NCBI GenBank assembly: GCA_036345935.2
Contig: JADWOT020000260.1
Span: 6,207 to 70,206, forward strand
DNA length: 64,000 nucleotides
Source of the DNA: Taenia hydatigena
Lineage: Eukaryota; Platyhelminthes; Cestoda; Cyclophyllidea; Taeniidae
Reading direction: 5' to 3'
Part shown: positions 45,739-59,339 of the stretch, one piece after another
How the letters are laid out: each line of letters opens with the position of its first letter
Numbering within the stretch: the stretch's first letter is position 1
The notes under the pieces: generated by a model
What the model was told of the DNA's origin: nothing
Database searches by the model: none
The model's input: the letters and a program-made list of their open reading frames with translations, nothing else
Translations under genes and position numbers: made by a program

Positions 45739-46184
45739 TCAATTTTTTTCCTTCAGCCAAAAAGATGCTGCTGGCCTTGATAAAAATGTTAATGCCTGCT
45801 TTGGTGGATAGGTGCGAAAATTCGACCAATCAGCACCATTACACAGCAAGTAATATTGCATCATTTCATCCCACCATCTAAATGGCTTTCTTCTTTTTCT
45901 TTTTATTGATATTTTGTTAATATAACATGTTTGAGGCATTGTATTCCCTTTTAGCAAAATTTGTTTCAGTTCTTGCACTTGTAGAATGGCATGCTCTTAA
46001 AGGATTGCTGGCGCTGGCAGCTTTTATTCCTCCCCTTCAAAGAATTTCGGCGTTTGTTTCGATGCACCAGCACCGCCGAAATGTTGCCTTCTGTATTGAT
46101 TTCAATTGCTAACGAGAGTTGCTGTACTTCGAACCCGTTATGTACAATATCCTGATCCATCGCTATGATATTTTCAAGCCTCAT
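45739..46184 (-). CDS. Candidate coding segment related to 57.8-60.6 kb
   Basis: Two minus-strand stretches: 46184-45966 (MDQDIVHNGFEVQQLSLAIE) and 45978-45739 (KRRKPFRWWDEMMQYYLL). The latter resembles FIRSFKWWDANHCD at 60532-60344, also at DNA level (ATCCCACCATCTAAATGG against ATCCCACCATTTAAATGA). It suggests a third member of a small local family; function unknown. Confidence 0.28.
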
Positions 46185-46499
46185 AAGGCCACATTGATAC
46201 TTGAAGGTTTCCTCTTACGACACGTGTTGAAATGTTAATGCTGGCGTCTTTTAACTGGGAAAATTTCACCTAAGCTTGTTCACCGGATTCTGCATCTGCT
46301 AATGAATCTAAGTAGCAAATGCGCGTTTTCTTGCAAGCTAACAAGCCCAAAAGCGACTATTATAACCATGGATCCAACTTTTGGATGTAGGGCTTGGTTG
46401 TCAATCAGAATTCAAACGAAAATCTTGAGGCTCTCTAATTTCACACTGGACCCAGTGGCTGACACTGTTATTTTGTATGACGCCCTGTGAACGGGCACT

Positions 46500-49400
46500 C
46501 AGTTAGTGACCTGTAGGGTAATAAGCCTCAAATGACATGTTCCACTAGACATAGGAATACTTAGCTCACTACTCATCATCGTAGCCAGTTTTCGTTCTCA
46601 ATGAACATATTCCCCAGAAAGGCACTGTATCCGCTCAACGATGACAAACTAAAACATTGGTTGATATCGGAGTCAGGGGAGACCATGACGTTTGTTGCAG
46701 CCAAGAAGAAATCGTACAGAGGGGCACAAATGTTTAAGTGGATTCTTCTTGGAAGTTAAATCTCCCGGTTTCAAGTTAGTCTTTTCACTCTAGGCCTTCG
46801 TATCAAAATTCTTTTTGAATTTCTCGCTCCTCTGCTTACCTCCCTACACATCCCCGCTGCTTGCAGATCACACGCTACTCTGCGTCCGTCCGCATACAAA
46901 AGCGTACAGATTTTCAAAGGGCATGACTACACAATGCAGGGCACCACGTGCACCTGCAGGCTTGGTGTTCATGTGGCTGACCGACTAACACTCAGGCGGA
47001 TAAGGATGTTACGGTCACCAGGTTTGTTCACTTACGCGCATCTAAAATGTTTATTCGACTGCAACACCCGAGTGGTAATCTGTAGACTCAGAGAGAATTA
47101 CGACTTCCCAAGGGCCGATGAGGAGAAACAAAACAGGAATACGGATCTATGTGAAGTAAGAAGACGTGTACTTAAATCAGAACTGAAAAAAAATTGTAGG
47201 TGAAAGCGTCATTCTGATCAGATAACGATTCACTCGAGACACACACTCTGGTTGAATTTGAGGTCGAACGCGTTAGCAGCGATAAATAGAGCCTAGCACT
47301 TTGTGAATTTTTATTTTGCAAGGCACATACTCCATTCAGTTACAATTCCGGGGTTGTTAGAATTAGAATGCACTCCCACTTGCCTCAGCCTACTTAATCG
47401 CTGCTGTCTCTGTAGTTGTTGAGATGATGAATTGCATGCAATGCTCTATTTTTGCCCTATACAGCTATGATTGGCTAGCATTAGAACCTTAGTGCATCGA
47501 TTAGGCAACTATCCCCTCATGATCAGCCTCATGCGAAATTGCCTAGCCTTCACAGATTGAGGTCACAGTCATTTGTCCTTTGCTAGTTTGTAGAATAGTG
47601 AAATCTGTGATGAATAATTTTTTTGGGTTTATGAACGTGGATTAAGCTGGTACAAGTTGTTAGCCCCAATTGGTGTCATTATTGCAAACAACACAACCAC
47701 TGGGCATTGTGAGGGAGATTTCTCATCAAATAGGTGCTACCTGTGAACGTATTGAGCGGTCATTCTGCAGCTTCAACATTGAGCATCGCATTTCAATTTG
47801 TCAGAGCTGAAATCCAATTTGTCAATTTATTTGCTTTATTTGTCCCTTTATTTCGACCTGTGACTCACTCAATAGCAGGACTCATACCTACCATTTTGTG
47901 TGCTGATTCATTTATTCATTTAATTGTTGCTCCCCACTTACCAAACAAAACATTTTTAGCATCCTAGATATTTGTTCTGCAAAAAGACATTGCTTCAAAA
48001 CTACGACACAGTAACTGGTAGCTTTTGCATTTTGAGATGCTATTCTGGCCCTTTTAGCCTGTATTTGTAGCAGAGTGTAGCTCGGATGACTGATCAGTCT
48101 GAAACTTTGACTGCCTTGGAAAACTAAGGTCTTCTACTAAAGGACAACTTGGCACAGTAACAACAACGCTCCCAAATACCATTGCAGCGATGTACCGATA
48201 TTCGACTTCAGTTTGCTCTTTTCTACGATTTTGAAATAGAAAAATCAGATTCTCATGCTGTTTATTCTCTAGCTGTTCCGGCCACATCCAACTGTCCTCT
48301 GATTAATCTCCATGCTTGGCTCTGCTACTATCATGTTATCTTTCACTGTATCATATTTTTTATTGAATAAAATATGTGACGCCCAAAATATTTGATTTTT
48401 CATTTATAGAGAACATATGGATTATCACCAGGCATGCATTTCGAGAGCGAGGCTCTATATTTTGGATACTTTAAGGAAACGTATACATTGTAGCGACTAC
48501 ACGAAGAGATGATCATTTCGATCCCATAACTTCACAGTTTTGCCGGACACCACTTCAGTGACAAATAATTAATTCTTTCTTCTTAATGTTTGTTGAGTTT
48601 TAAGCTAACGCTCAAACAGGTGATGGTATTCCACTTTCGCCAAAGTGATTTCAAAGCGAACACCTTTGTAAGGCCGTTTCTATTGACCTTCGAGTCTTTT
48701 TAATGTCCTAAAGGTGCGTCTAATTTTTTTTTATTAAGTTTCTAGCTTGACTGTAGTAGAACGTTGGAAATCGAGTCTTTTTGGTCCCCAATAGATCTAC
48801 TTCCACCAATGCTCGCGTGGCTGCTTTTAACAATTGTACTATTCTCAGTATATCAAACCGTGCCTCCAACTGCAGTGCGGAAGCTCGTGCGATCAATCTG
48901 CGTCAGAATGCGTGATGTCTGAGGCTCAGTTGATTACGAATTAATAACGTAACTATGCGCTTTCTTGTCGAGAACCACGTTAATTAATGCTTTAACCCTT
49001 GCCCCTATTGTGAGTTTTATGTCAACTCTCTGCGATAGCAATATTAACAAGAGTTGGTTTTGACTCCATCTAAGGTCCATGGCAACTTCTCGTTCTTTGA
49101 GGATATTATTGGCGCCCATCGCATTAAAGGATGTCAAATTTTGCATAGTCTGATGAAAAATGAGTTAGATTTAAGGTGACGTTTCACAAGTTTGCACCGT
49201 TTTTAGTGTTTTAGCACGACCCCATATTTTGCACTTGAATCCTCCATTGCATAGGCTGAACTATTGTATTTGAGACTTCCTACTCAATGGCAGGCTCCTT
49301 CGTTCAAATTATCACGGTAGCAGCTTGATTGGAATCGTTCCTTGCTGCCAACGGATTGCACTGCATCGTGGTTCACATACCGGCAGTTCACGCATTGGCA

Positions 49401-51000
49401 TACACTTCCAGCTTACGGGAGCATAACAGTAGTTCATTGACAGCTGCTATTCTCCATGGGGTGAATGACTTCTCTCGCATATTATTGCGATCAATTCGCT
49501 ATTCAGATGGCAGCAATAAATGTTTAACTTCCTGACTGGATTGTAGTTCGGAGATATAGAGGCTAGGTTAGATAACTCGCATACTTAGGTCGCAGCTGCA
49601 CTGATGTATAGGCTTGATACTACGTGGTTAAATGCATAAAGATTGCAAAACCGTCCATTTGTGAGTGATATGAGTTAGTTTGAACATTTTCAAGGTGGAA
49701 ATTCTATAGTATTTGTGCCTATCGATTGGCACCACGTAGAGTGGTGGCGAACCCGTGGGTCTGGCCATTGCATTTCGAAATCGGTTGCCATGTTTATTTG
49801 GGGCACGCACCAGTGAATAATTGCACTCCGAATTCGGTTTGCTCTTTCCTATGCCTTCATGAAAGAAGGTTTCAGGCTCTCACGCTGATCAATGAATCGT
49901 TGGTCTAATTACGCCTCACTGACCTCCGGCTTATCTCTTTGTCATTCGCAATGCCCTCATGTTTGACTGTGTTGCCTTAATGACATGCGGGTTCGCGGGG
50001 TGTCATGTTCGTGTGCTATATTATTTGATCTTTAAAATGTGTAATGGACAAAGTGTGGGGTGTCCTTATTCGCACAGATGGCCTGGATTATCAACAGATA
50101 CGCATGTTTGGTGCTGCGACCGAAATTTAAAGTAAATGCCACAATTCGAAGAGCCAATGTCAGTTAGGACGAATAAATTAGTAACAACGAATCATAAAGC
50201 TTTGTTATCACACGACTTCATTGATGGTTCACCTAGCAGGTGAGATTGCATATATATATTTGGTCCTTTCAGGTAGCGGTGCTCTGTTACAAGGCAATAA
50301 GACTGATCAATTACAAGTCGAAAATATCGAGCTCAAATTAGTGTGCTTGAGCCTTATTCGTAATTGACAATTGTAATGCACAAATAAATATGTATCCTTA
50401 AACTTGTTTAAACTAGAATCGTTTTGCATTAAAGAGCAGGATTGAACAGGTAGACGATTAAGAATAAATGGGGAAAGGTATGGACTGCTTAAAAGGTAGT
50501 GAATAATGGATGGGCTTAAAGGTGAATAAGCACAGGATTCTAGTGTTCCAAACCTCTCTAGACAACAAGGGCTCACTTTCGGTAAAGGCAATGGCCGTCG
50601 CTTTATTCCGTTTCCTTCCGCACAAAGCAGGCCTTCTAAGATGCACAAAGTCTACGTAATATAGCAGTAGTCAAGTTTCTGATAGACGAGTGACTAATCT
50701 TCGATTAAATTAGAAGCCATAATTAACAGACTTCGCATTGCATTTATCCGATGGAAGGTAGCCTCTAAAATGGTAGATTAACGAGTGAATTTAAAACGCT
50801 ATCGCCCTCTTAAAAGTTGAAAGAGAACCTTTGAAAAGCGTTGCTTTTACCTCAACGTTGATGTCTGCGTCATTGAATGAGCATCAATTCAATCCTGTAG
50901 TATAGAGGGTCCCGAAACACATTTCAAATAGGGAACCAATATGTTTGCGCAAATGTTTTGTGGTTCCTGAAGAAGTAAGGAGACAAAATATGCAAAGAAG
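46500..51000. other. Little supportable content
   Basis: Weak open stretches at 46934-47203 (plus, basic), 48287-48054 (minus) and 49329-49535 (plus). None has paired splice sites or a recognisable domain. No repeats noted. Confidence 0.35.
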
Positions 51001-51044
51001 TGTCATGGCTGCATGATCACCGGTGCAACTGAGCAGTCGATTGC

Positions 51045-51150
51045 GTGATGAGGGAGTTAGGCATTGTTCCTCTGAAGCGGTTAGTTCGGAGCATGTCGCC
51101 ACCTGAATTTTATGTTGAAGCTAAGATGATGTTCGAAGAGATAGATAAAG
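51045..51150 (+). CDS. Candidate exon, unidentified
   Basis: Reads PLKRLVRSMSPPEFYVEAKM and MFEEIDK before a donor GATAAA|GTGAGC. Protein-like, helical. No acceptor chosen with confidence. Confidence 0.25.
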
Positions 51151-54100
51151 TGAGCATAAGTCCTTTCGGTACTAACGTAGAAGTAGATCCCTTAGAGACA
51201 AAAGACTCGCATTCCACCGTTCTACCACGGTCATGCCGAAAACCGAATAACTAAGCCAAGGAAAGGCCTGATAGATGCGCCAAAAACAAGGTAATTAATA
51301 GATGGCCTATTATCAACAACGGTCTAACATTGTTCCTAACTTTGAGCTTAATGAAAGTATTCTAACGAAAAATGAGAGGTTCAGATTCTTCATCAGATGG
51401 GGAACATAACCGTTCAAAGTTAGTTGTTTGCACTAAGAGTATGAGATTTTTACTAGTTCAGGCACTGTTTCTAATTGGCGCATCGACAGAGCCTTCAACG
51501 AATGAGTCACTGAAAAAGAGACGGCTTCTATCAGCGTAAACTGAGTAAATCAATGCTAAGTATGGCATAATGTAACAAGATAACTGCTGGATCACAAAGT
51601 TAAATAGCAAGTGCATGCGCCATGCGACCGGCATTAGTTCTTCATACTTTTACCTAATTGGTGCCACCACAGTCTCGCCTAATATTTGTGCGCAGCAGCA
51701 TTGCATGCCTTAGTGGTAAAAGCCAAAATTCGATCTAACTTAATGGCAAATAGAAATGACACTGTCAGCTGTTGCATTATAGAAGCATTTATATGCAAGT
51801 GGGAGTCTGCGTGGTTAAATACAATCGATCTGCGATCTCGCTTGTTCGATTCTTTTAATCGCAGGCGTGAAGAAACAAGCAACGTGATTTACCTTTGCTA
51901 AAGAAATGGAGCATTTAGCGTAAGAAATCTATTAATGTAACTACCAGCAAAAATGCATCATCGGATGCACCATTTTAATAAGTAAAGACGTTGATTTCCA
52001 TCTGCTTTTTTGGACAATCTCATCAAACATACAGGCCCGTCTTGGCTGTACTCCAAGTTCCAGCAGGCGCAGGAAAATTTTGTGCACTAAATTTTGCAAA
52101 ATATGCATTCATTCTCCTTGCGTTAACGTCAAAGTGGTTTTACTCTGGATGGTTTTCACCTATCGCAAATACGCATACAAATGCTTTATGACCCATTGGT
52201 TCAAGCAAATATGTTGTCAAAGCAAAATCCTGTCTTTCGCAATGACCTTCGACGGCATCAGCGATTCGTGTGTACCCAATAACCGGAACAATGCAGGTCG
52301 CGGCCTCTACACTTCTATTTATTTGACCCCTTGAAACAAGGCGCCGCATTGTGCACTACGTTATCAAAAGCTGACTGAGCTCCAGCTTTAAGTTCCTCTC
52401 GATTCAGAAGCAAATGCTTACTAAGTCCGTCAACAAGACGTACCGATGTGGAAGTGGAAACTTAGATGAATAGATGGAGGGACAGAGAAGCAGACGATCA
52501 AAATAAATAAAGAAATGGGAAGAGTATTAATTTTAGTGATGGTTTTAGAGATGTAGTGAGAGCTGTAGGGCAAACGACGATCTTGCACAAGTGGATCATC
52601 CCACTTATGAGAAGGCACGCAAGATTGTTCGCGGACTTGCTGGCACCAAACTTTTGTCCCAAACCTTTATCATGCCACACAGCCTACATTGGCGGACGAA
52701 TCGCTAGTTGTTGTTGAACAAATCGATCAGGATTAGATGCAAATTCTCTTACGAAATTCTTTTTTAATCAAGCAGTCCTCGGATTTAGTACCTTAGAGTA
52801 GCACCCCTGCAGAGAGCCTTCGCACTTGCTTACTAATCCACAGAGTTCTTTTAATGGTGGTCTTTTGAATGTTGCGATTCCATATCTCGATAACAATGCA
52901 GGCAATGAGCATCTGCTAGCGTGTGCTATCAAGCATCTCAGACACTTTCGCCCTCTACAACTTTCCAGAGGATATAAGTGCATTAGAAGTATTGAGCCAA
53001 TTCAATTCATCTCAGTTTTGTTAGATTGAGCATGATTTGTAAATAAGTACACGAAGCGCCCAGCAACACTTAAAATAATTGCATTTTAGAAACTCACTTA
53101 TTGTATGCAATAATTTAAACTAATACAGTTGGTATTCTAAGAGAATAGTAATTTCACCGCTATTAAGCGGTGCCGTCTTATGTATAAAGTTGTGGCTTTG
53201 CATTGAGATGAATTGCGGGGTTAAAGCAATGTAAAGCAATGGCACGAACATAACATTTCACGCAAATATGCATTGTTGCTATGTGTGTGAGTGATCGGAG
53301 GGGCCCTGATGCTACCTTGAAGATGAGTGAAGGCATACATACAGTAGTAACTTAAGATTACCGACGCAGCCAAAATACAGTTTAACCACCAACGAGTGAT
53401 GAAGAAGGCCGGAACTAGTCCCCTTCTCAATGCCGAGAGCTAAAGACGGGCTCTCTCCTCCCTCCATATTCCTCCTTGATCCTCCTCCTGATCAACTTAG
53501 AGGTCAGTCATCTCGTAATATCGGCTGTGTAGGAGAAACGCTGGCGAACTTACCCCACAAAAAGCGAAATTCCGTGCACACGAACACATGCCTGACCTCA
53601 ACCTCAGAGATCATTTTTAACGAGTTGACCGCATCAGGCGCTTGCTAGTGAACCCAACTACCGTCGCGGCTCTAGTCTTTACGTAAGCCAGTCAGCTGCA
53701 TGCAGGTGTCATAATATCTTGCTGGATGCGAGAGTTGTTGGCCCGCACTAATGCGTCCTTCCTTGGCATTAAAATGTACCGACTTCATATAAAACAAGAT
53801 AATTATACGTTATTGTCTGTTTTCGTGAAGAAATATGTCGACTTTGGAACAGAAACAGTGTTCGTGACGGAATCAATTATGTACACTCTTTTCTGATGCA
53901 CTTAACTTCTTGTCTGGGGGATCAAAATCTCACCCGATACAAATCATTAGGATCATATGCCCGTACACACTTCTTTATATTTCATTGACACTGAGCACAT
54001 GAATTGGTGCTATCTGCTCAGCAATCTACTCTGCTTGTAACTTACAGGTACAAAGAGCCACACTCAATCTTGCATAGGTTCTGCCAGTGCTTAGGCCAAA

Positions 54101-55685
54101 TCCGCATTTCTGCATCCACAACTACAGTCAACGAGATGAGCACGTACCTCCACACCATTATTAGGACACATGCTAGCGTAATTCGTCCTCATCGCACAAA
54201 TTTTGGTCTAGCTAAAGTGATTTTGCGTCTGTGTGTATGGATCTACTTTGTTAGTGTGCCATAACTTGATGTGGTTTGTACAAAACGCTGGGGAGGTTAA
54301 TTTGCCAGGCCAGCGATGTGATGCCAAAATGCAAGACTATCACAGAAGGAATAGCTTTTTGTTTTGTATGACCATGTAAATTAATTAATGGGTTTAAATA
54401 TAGTGCTTGCTCAATTCGCTTCACGTAACAATGGGGTGACTTCGATAATCTTCCTGTAATGGCTGCAAAATCGGAAACCTCTGACACAGCGCAGCGTAAA
54501 ATTCGGAGAAAAGAATAAAAGCAGGAATGGAAGAGCACTAAGGAATGTAGGAATCATGCTAAGAGTTGTTGCAGCAAACTAACGTAACAGTAATCGTCAA
54601 AAATAATTGAAGCGTTTCCTCTATCTATGTTGCTGCTTCATTTGTCGCGGACCATACCCATGTATTATGTATGAGCAATAAAGTTTGGTAACCGGAATGA
54701 ATTACCAGTTAGTTAGGAGGGCTTGACAACAATATGATGGGCCTGCGCTTATGCGCGAAGCGGCAACAAGGAGTAGAAGTGAGCCATAGAATTAGTTGCG
54801 CAGATATCGAGACCTCGAACACATCCAGTTACCATTATTGCCGGAAAAGATAAGGAAATGGATGTAACCAATGTCAAGACAAGATGAGCCGTGGTTCGCC
54901 CTGCCGCTATGCTGCTAAATAGCATTAATTTTCTGGATCTGAAGTCTAAAATAAGTGTACTTCCTTCTGCATCAATTTCTCGAAGTCACTTCCAAGCGCA
55001 GTCCGCGAGAGCTGAATTTTGGGCAGACAATGATATATTTTAGCAGGCTTGATAAAAAAACTATAAAACAGGGCATTCGTAAAATGAGGGATTTGACAAC
55101 ACTTACTTCATTCATGTGCAGAAAATTGGTGCTGTTCAAAGAGAAGCATTGGGAAAGCGTGCTTATTAAAAATTTGCAGAGATGTCTTTGACTCTCGACC
55201 TTCACAGTTTGGATGATAGAAAGCATGGCCTTGATGAACGTGCGGCAAGGAGAGCTAAAGATAGCAGTCAATAGTCGAGATTATGAGAGATGGCGGTGAG
55301 AACGATTTGACCAAATTTTCCCGGTAAATTGTCATTTGGGATTGACAAGCTGCACTTCTATGCACTTTGATATCCCAGTGATCCATAATAAATCTGCAGC
55401 ATCGTGAGTCCATTCACCTAGAAAGGCTTAATGCGACACCTTTCCATTGCAGAATCCGCAGCACTAGCGCAGAAAATGAAGCGAAGCCTGTTGAAATAGG
55501 CATGACATCTGATCATCAAGAAGAACCAAAAGACTGCAAAATTACCTTAGCTTGCAGCATGGTCTGTAGCCTTGTCTAAATGTTGAGTCTTATCACTAAC
55601 ATTACAGGGACTTCCCCGAAATCGCCGATTGCTTATCCAACGACAGCTGGCTTCGTCTAAATTCATTCTGCGTGAAGACTATCAG

Positions 55686-55913
55686 TCATAGTTCGACAAA
55701 ATAACGAGCGACTGCTCTTCCAATTAGAAAAATATTTGCTTTTATTGCACTAAATGCCGGCAAACTACCCCTTGGCACCAAAGTGGAGGTTTCCTTACAG
55801 AAAACCGAACCATTAACTGGCGCCTCTGCCATTGCAATTATTGCCAAGGACTTTAGAGCAGCTGCTTGATTAGATAAAAGTATATTTAATTTGCTTGTAA
55901 TCTTTAAGAACAA
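55686..55913 (-). CDS. Candidate terminal exon, unidentified
   Basis: Reads NQAAALKSLAIIAMAEAPVN, GSVFCKETSTLVPRGSLPAF and ends GRAVARYFVEL before a stop. Ala-rich and protein-like. It lies next to the inverted block at 55990, but no paralogue was seen on the left side. Confidence 0.28.
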   Translation of the reverse strand: MFLKITSKLNILLSNQAAALKSLAIIAMAEAPVNGSVFCKETSTLVPRGSLPAFSAIKANIFLIGRAVARYFVEL

Positions 55914-55989
55914 TACTGATAAACAGCTATAAACACTATAAACATTGAAAACTAGTTACTTGTGATATTCAACAGAAGCATTGCCTTAC

Positions 55990-56430
55990 CATTATTTCCA
56001 AAATTTTATAAGGATATACAGTAAGCAAAATGCTGTGGAGGCGGGGCCTGGGCTAAAGAGGAGTAGTAATGATCAGTTCTATGGCCATGGCGCAAACAAG
56101 TATATTATAGTAATTCCATCTGGCCCACGCCACAAAAGTAGCATGAATACGAAGCATTTGAATGACACAGACTTAGATGTGGTGGAATATACTTTACGAT
56201 TCCGTGGCCATATATTATGATATTTAATCAAACCGAGTTTGTTCCTTTAAAAAGGTAATTACGACCTAAATAAAGAGGAGTCAGAGCTAGTTATTCAGTT
56301 GGAATGAAACCTTGTTGTAATCTCCAGTGATTATATTATTTCTTGCGTTTTAAACTGTCGCGGAACTGAATAGTAATAGGATCCTATGTCCTCTGCTCAC
56401 ATTCCTCTAAAAATGCATTCGCGAGTTTTA
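55990..56430 (+). repeat. Inverted duplicate block, matches 19225-19670 reversed
   Basis: The partner of 19225-19670. The plus strand stays open through LKRSSNDQFYGHGANKYIIV and PSGPRHKSSMNTKHLNDTD, but the splice donor seen in the left copy (GTAAGT) is TAATTC here. One copy has probably lost the exon boundary. Confidence 0.8.
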
Positions 56431-57159
56431 ATTAATATCCTTCATCACATCCTGGCAATAGTTTCTAATGTCCACAAGACTGCATGTACAGTGGGCTCTA
56501 AACGTGCATCTGGAAATAAAGTTAGACAAGGCATGATCACTGCTTTTAAAGACAGGTGTTTTAGTGGACGAGGAGTAAGTGTCCGCTCATATCTAGTTAA
56601 AAACGGATGACAAATGGTTCTAATGATAATTTTTTTTTATCAGAACAGCTCTGCGCAGCTACCTATTATTTGTTGCAAGGTCGGCCTTCACTTTTTACTG
56701 TTGCTTTTCATGGCTATTTGATCGCTTTTAGTTGGGGGGATTGATGGATCGCGATTTTTATCAAAGCCACGACTTTCTTTATAAGTCATAATGCGCTATT
56801 TTTCTAAAAGCTAGCATTTGGATTCGCTAAAGTAAATTTGATCAAACAGGAAGTTGTCTTGCAGAACGCAGGTTTAACATTCCCATCAGTCTGATTCTAT
56901 GTGCATGACTCTCAAGATGCACTCCATCACTTGCGTCTAAGTAGCCCGCATCAAAGTGTCCCAGAGTGGCATGTTTCAGATCTGTTTAAGAGTCGACCCA
57001 TAACTCCTGACATTTCGTGGTGTAAAATATAGCAACGATCGAGACAATCGGTCGAAGGGCGGAAGGAATGGGTCACCTTTTAATCAGCATGTACTTTTTG
57101 TAAGCGATTCTTGCTACTCACTGAAGATAGTAGCAGTTCACTTCGCAAAAAGAAAAGCG

Positions 57160-58620
57160 GATCACGTTGTAAAGCGAAGGCAGATATAGGCCACCCAGAG
57201 GTGTTACACAAGTGCCGCAATCGCTAAAATGCCTAATATGCACTTCGACGTTTCCCGAATATCAAATGATGGTGAAATCAGTTAAAATGGTGATTGAAGC
57301 ACTTTTTGTCTTTGCATTTCATGAGATCGCTACCCCGAACCGTTGTTGATGGTGGCACAGGTGACCACAGGTGCTGAAGTGGTTTCCAAGAGTTTTAAAG
57401 TGTGCAATAACGCCAATTTTCAATGAGTTTATATAAAATGGCTTGCGCTGACCATGAACATTAGCTACGAATTCCCTCTAGTGCTAGTGCTACCCTGTCT
57501 CGCAGAGGCACCGATGCATAGAATTTTGCGGATTATCTCCTTAATGAAGCTTTTTATAGGCCTTTATTTCAACAACGATAGAATTCTTGGTAAGTTACCT
57601 AGTTTAGCATTGAAAAATATGACCCTATTGCTCTCTGAGTGTGCTAAATTACTGTTTGATAAATGAGCATCAATACATGTTTCTTTGCTTTGATTTTGGA
57701 AAACAGTCGTTTTATGAGGCACATTATGACCTTAATCCAGTCCTTTCTTTAAAGCTCACCTATTCTTATTGCAGTAAAATCAGTTTACTGCCCAGACCAA
57801 CTTGGCAGGGCGCGAGTAGTCTTACGAAAAAAACACAAACATATATATTGAAGTAAAAATATAACAGCAAAGCATACGCGGCTCATTGTGTTGCACGTCT
57901 GTGTGACTCCTTGAATACCAATTAGCATTATGCTCATGCCCATCACAGGCGCTGTCCCATTTCACTCCCAAGTAGAAGATACTGCCCACAGAATCCCATC
58001 CCTTCCTCATGTTACTCCTCAGGTTAACTTCACATCATGGTGAGCTGCATCTCAATGTCAAGATGCTCTTTTATACATTTGCACTCACTAATTACAGCTG
58101 ATAAGCTTTCCATTTTGATTTCAATGTCTAGAGCGGAATCAGCCTGTACTTCTGACCACGCTTCGATTTTTGTGTCCGCTACAAATTTTACACCTTTTAC
58201 CATGCATTGGATTGCGGACAGCATAGATTTAATGTCCATCTCACCTCATGAAATTTAGTTGTACACCAAGTCACGGCTCTGAATAGAGCTCTACCCAATG
58301 CAGACAGCGAATTCATGCTGCTCTTGAGAAACCCAACTAGCAGTCTTTAGGTAAATTTTGTGCGCAAAATATTTCGGCATGTCCACCTCACACATCTGTT
58401 CCTGAGTATTTAAAACAGACATTGTCTTCGTATAAATACAGCGGAGACAATCAAATCGCAATTTGTTGTACTTCAATCAACTAGTTTCTCTACCTTTTAA
58501 TTGTTTGCCAAAAAGCAGCAGCAGACGCTAGGCTTAATCCATGTTTTGCCTAAACTGACGACCATCTAGCTGATTCCAAAAAACCAAGCTGGTTTTCGTC
58601 AAATCAGTACAAGCACAGGG
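57160..58620. repeat. Diverged direct repeat, unit 1
   Basis: Matches 59340-60900 in the same orientation: GGCCACCCAGAGGTGTTACA with GGCTATCTAGAGGTGTCACG, CTTGAATACCAATTAGCATT with CTCGAATACCGACTAGCATT, and GCAGACAGCGAATTCATGCT with GTAGACAGCAAGGTCATGCC. The spacing between matches varies from 2.1 to 2.4 kb, so both units have indels. Confidence 0.6.
58030..58239 (-). CDS. Candidate coding stretch, family with 60344-60532
   Basis: Reads MDIKSMLSAIQCMVKGVKFV, ADTKIEAWSEVQADSALDIE and a helical, charged end. The equivalent part of the second repeat unit (60532-60344, minus) reads LMADTSVSTLDEAQIISIF. Both share A-D-T-x(6,7)-E-x-Q. Helix-rich small protein or exon; not recognised. Confidence 0.3.
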   Translation of the reverse strand: MDIKSMLSAIQCMVKGVKFVADTKIEAWSEVQADSALDIEIKMESLSAVISECKCIKEHLDIEMQLTMM

Positions 58621-59339
58621 ACGTATTTGCAAGGAAGCAACTGGATCCAGTCATGCTTGAACAGGTTACAATGAACTGTACCTTAGTAAATAATGACAAA
58701 GATCGTGTCTGTGCGTGTTATTAGGCGCAATCGCGAAATTTGCTGATGCGACTTAGGTCCGACCCCCTGACCTCATAGGGATAGTCCAAAAATCACTGCA
58801 GGCATGATTAATACCTAATGTGATGTCATACCACAATGACGGATAGAGACTCAGCTGGTCGTCAGTAATCAATATCATCCGAACAATGCTAGCAGTGAAT
58901 ATTTTTCATAAGACATCCAGATGGAACTCTAACTATGCTCGAATAACCGCAGATTTTATGTTGAGAATGCCAAGCAAATGGCCATCATTTCTAAATTTAA
59001 GGCCCATCTCATTGTTATTAACGAAATAATCTAGCTAAACTTGATTGATGGATTAAATGGTGGGGAATTGGCTAGGACGCAAAACTAATCATGCTGGAAT
59101 AAGGTTCATTTTTTAGTAGCGTGCCACACTTTCGTAACACTAATCTCTCGGTCAGAAGGGTTACCACAACTTCCAATGTCAATATTATAAGGCCAAATTA
59201 ATGCTGGTTGAGTGTGGTTGTCACACTAACCCTTGTAAAGTCTCAAATGTCTCTGGGGCTCCAAGGGAAAATGAGGGGATGGCCACCAACAATGACCACT
59301 TAGCACGACGCCTGATCTTAAACACCTTCAAAGGGAGCT

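Noticed and set aside
48054..48287. FQNRRKEQ on the minus strand, reminiscent of the end of a homeodomain helix 3
   Set aside because: The preceding residues lack the WF and the rest of the homeodomain, and a possible splice acceptor falls inside the motif. Judged coincidence.
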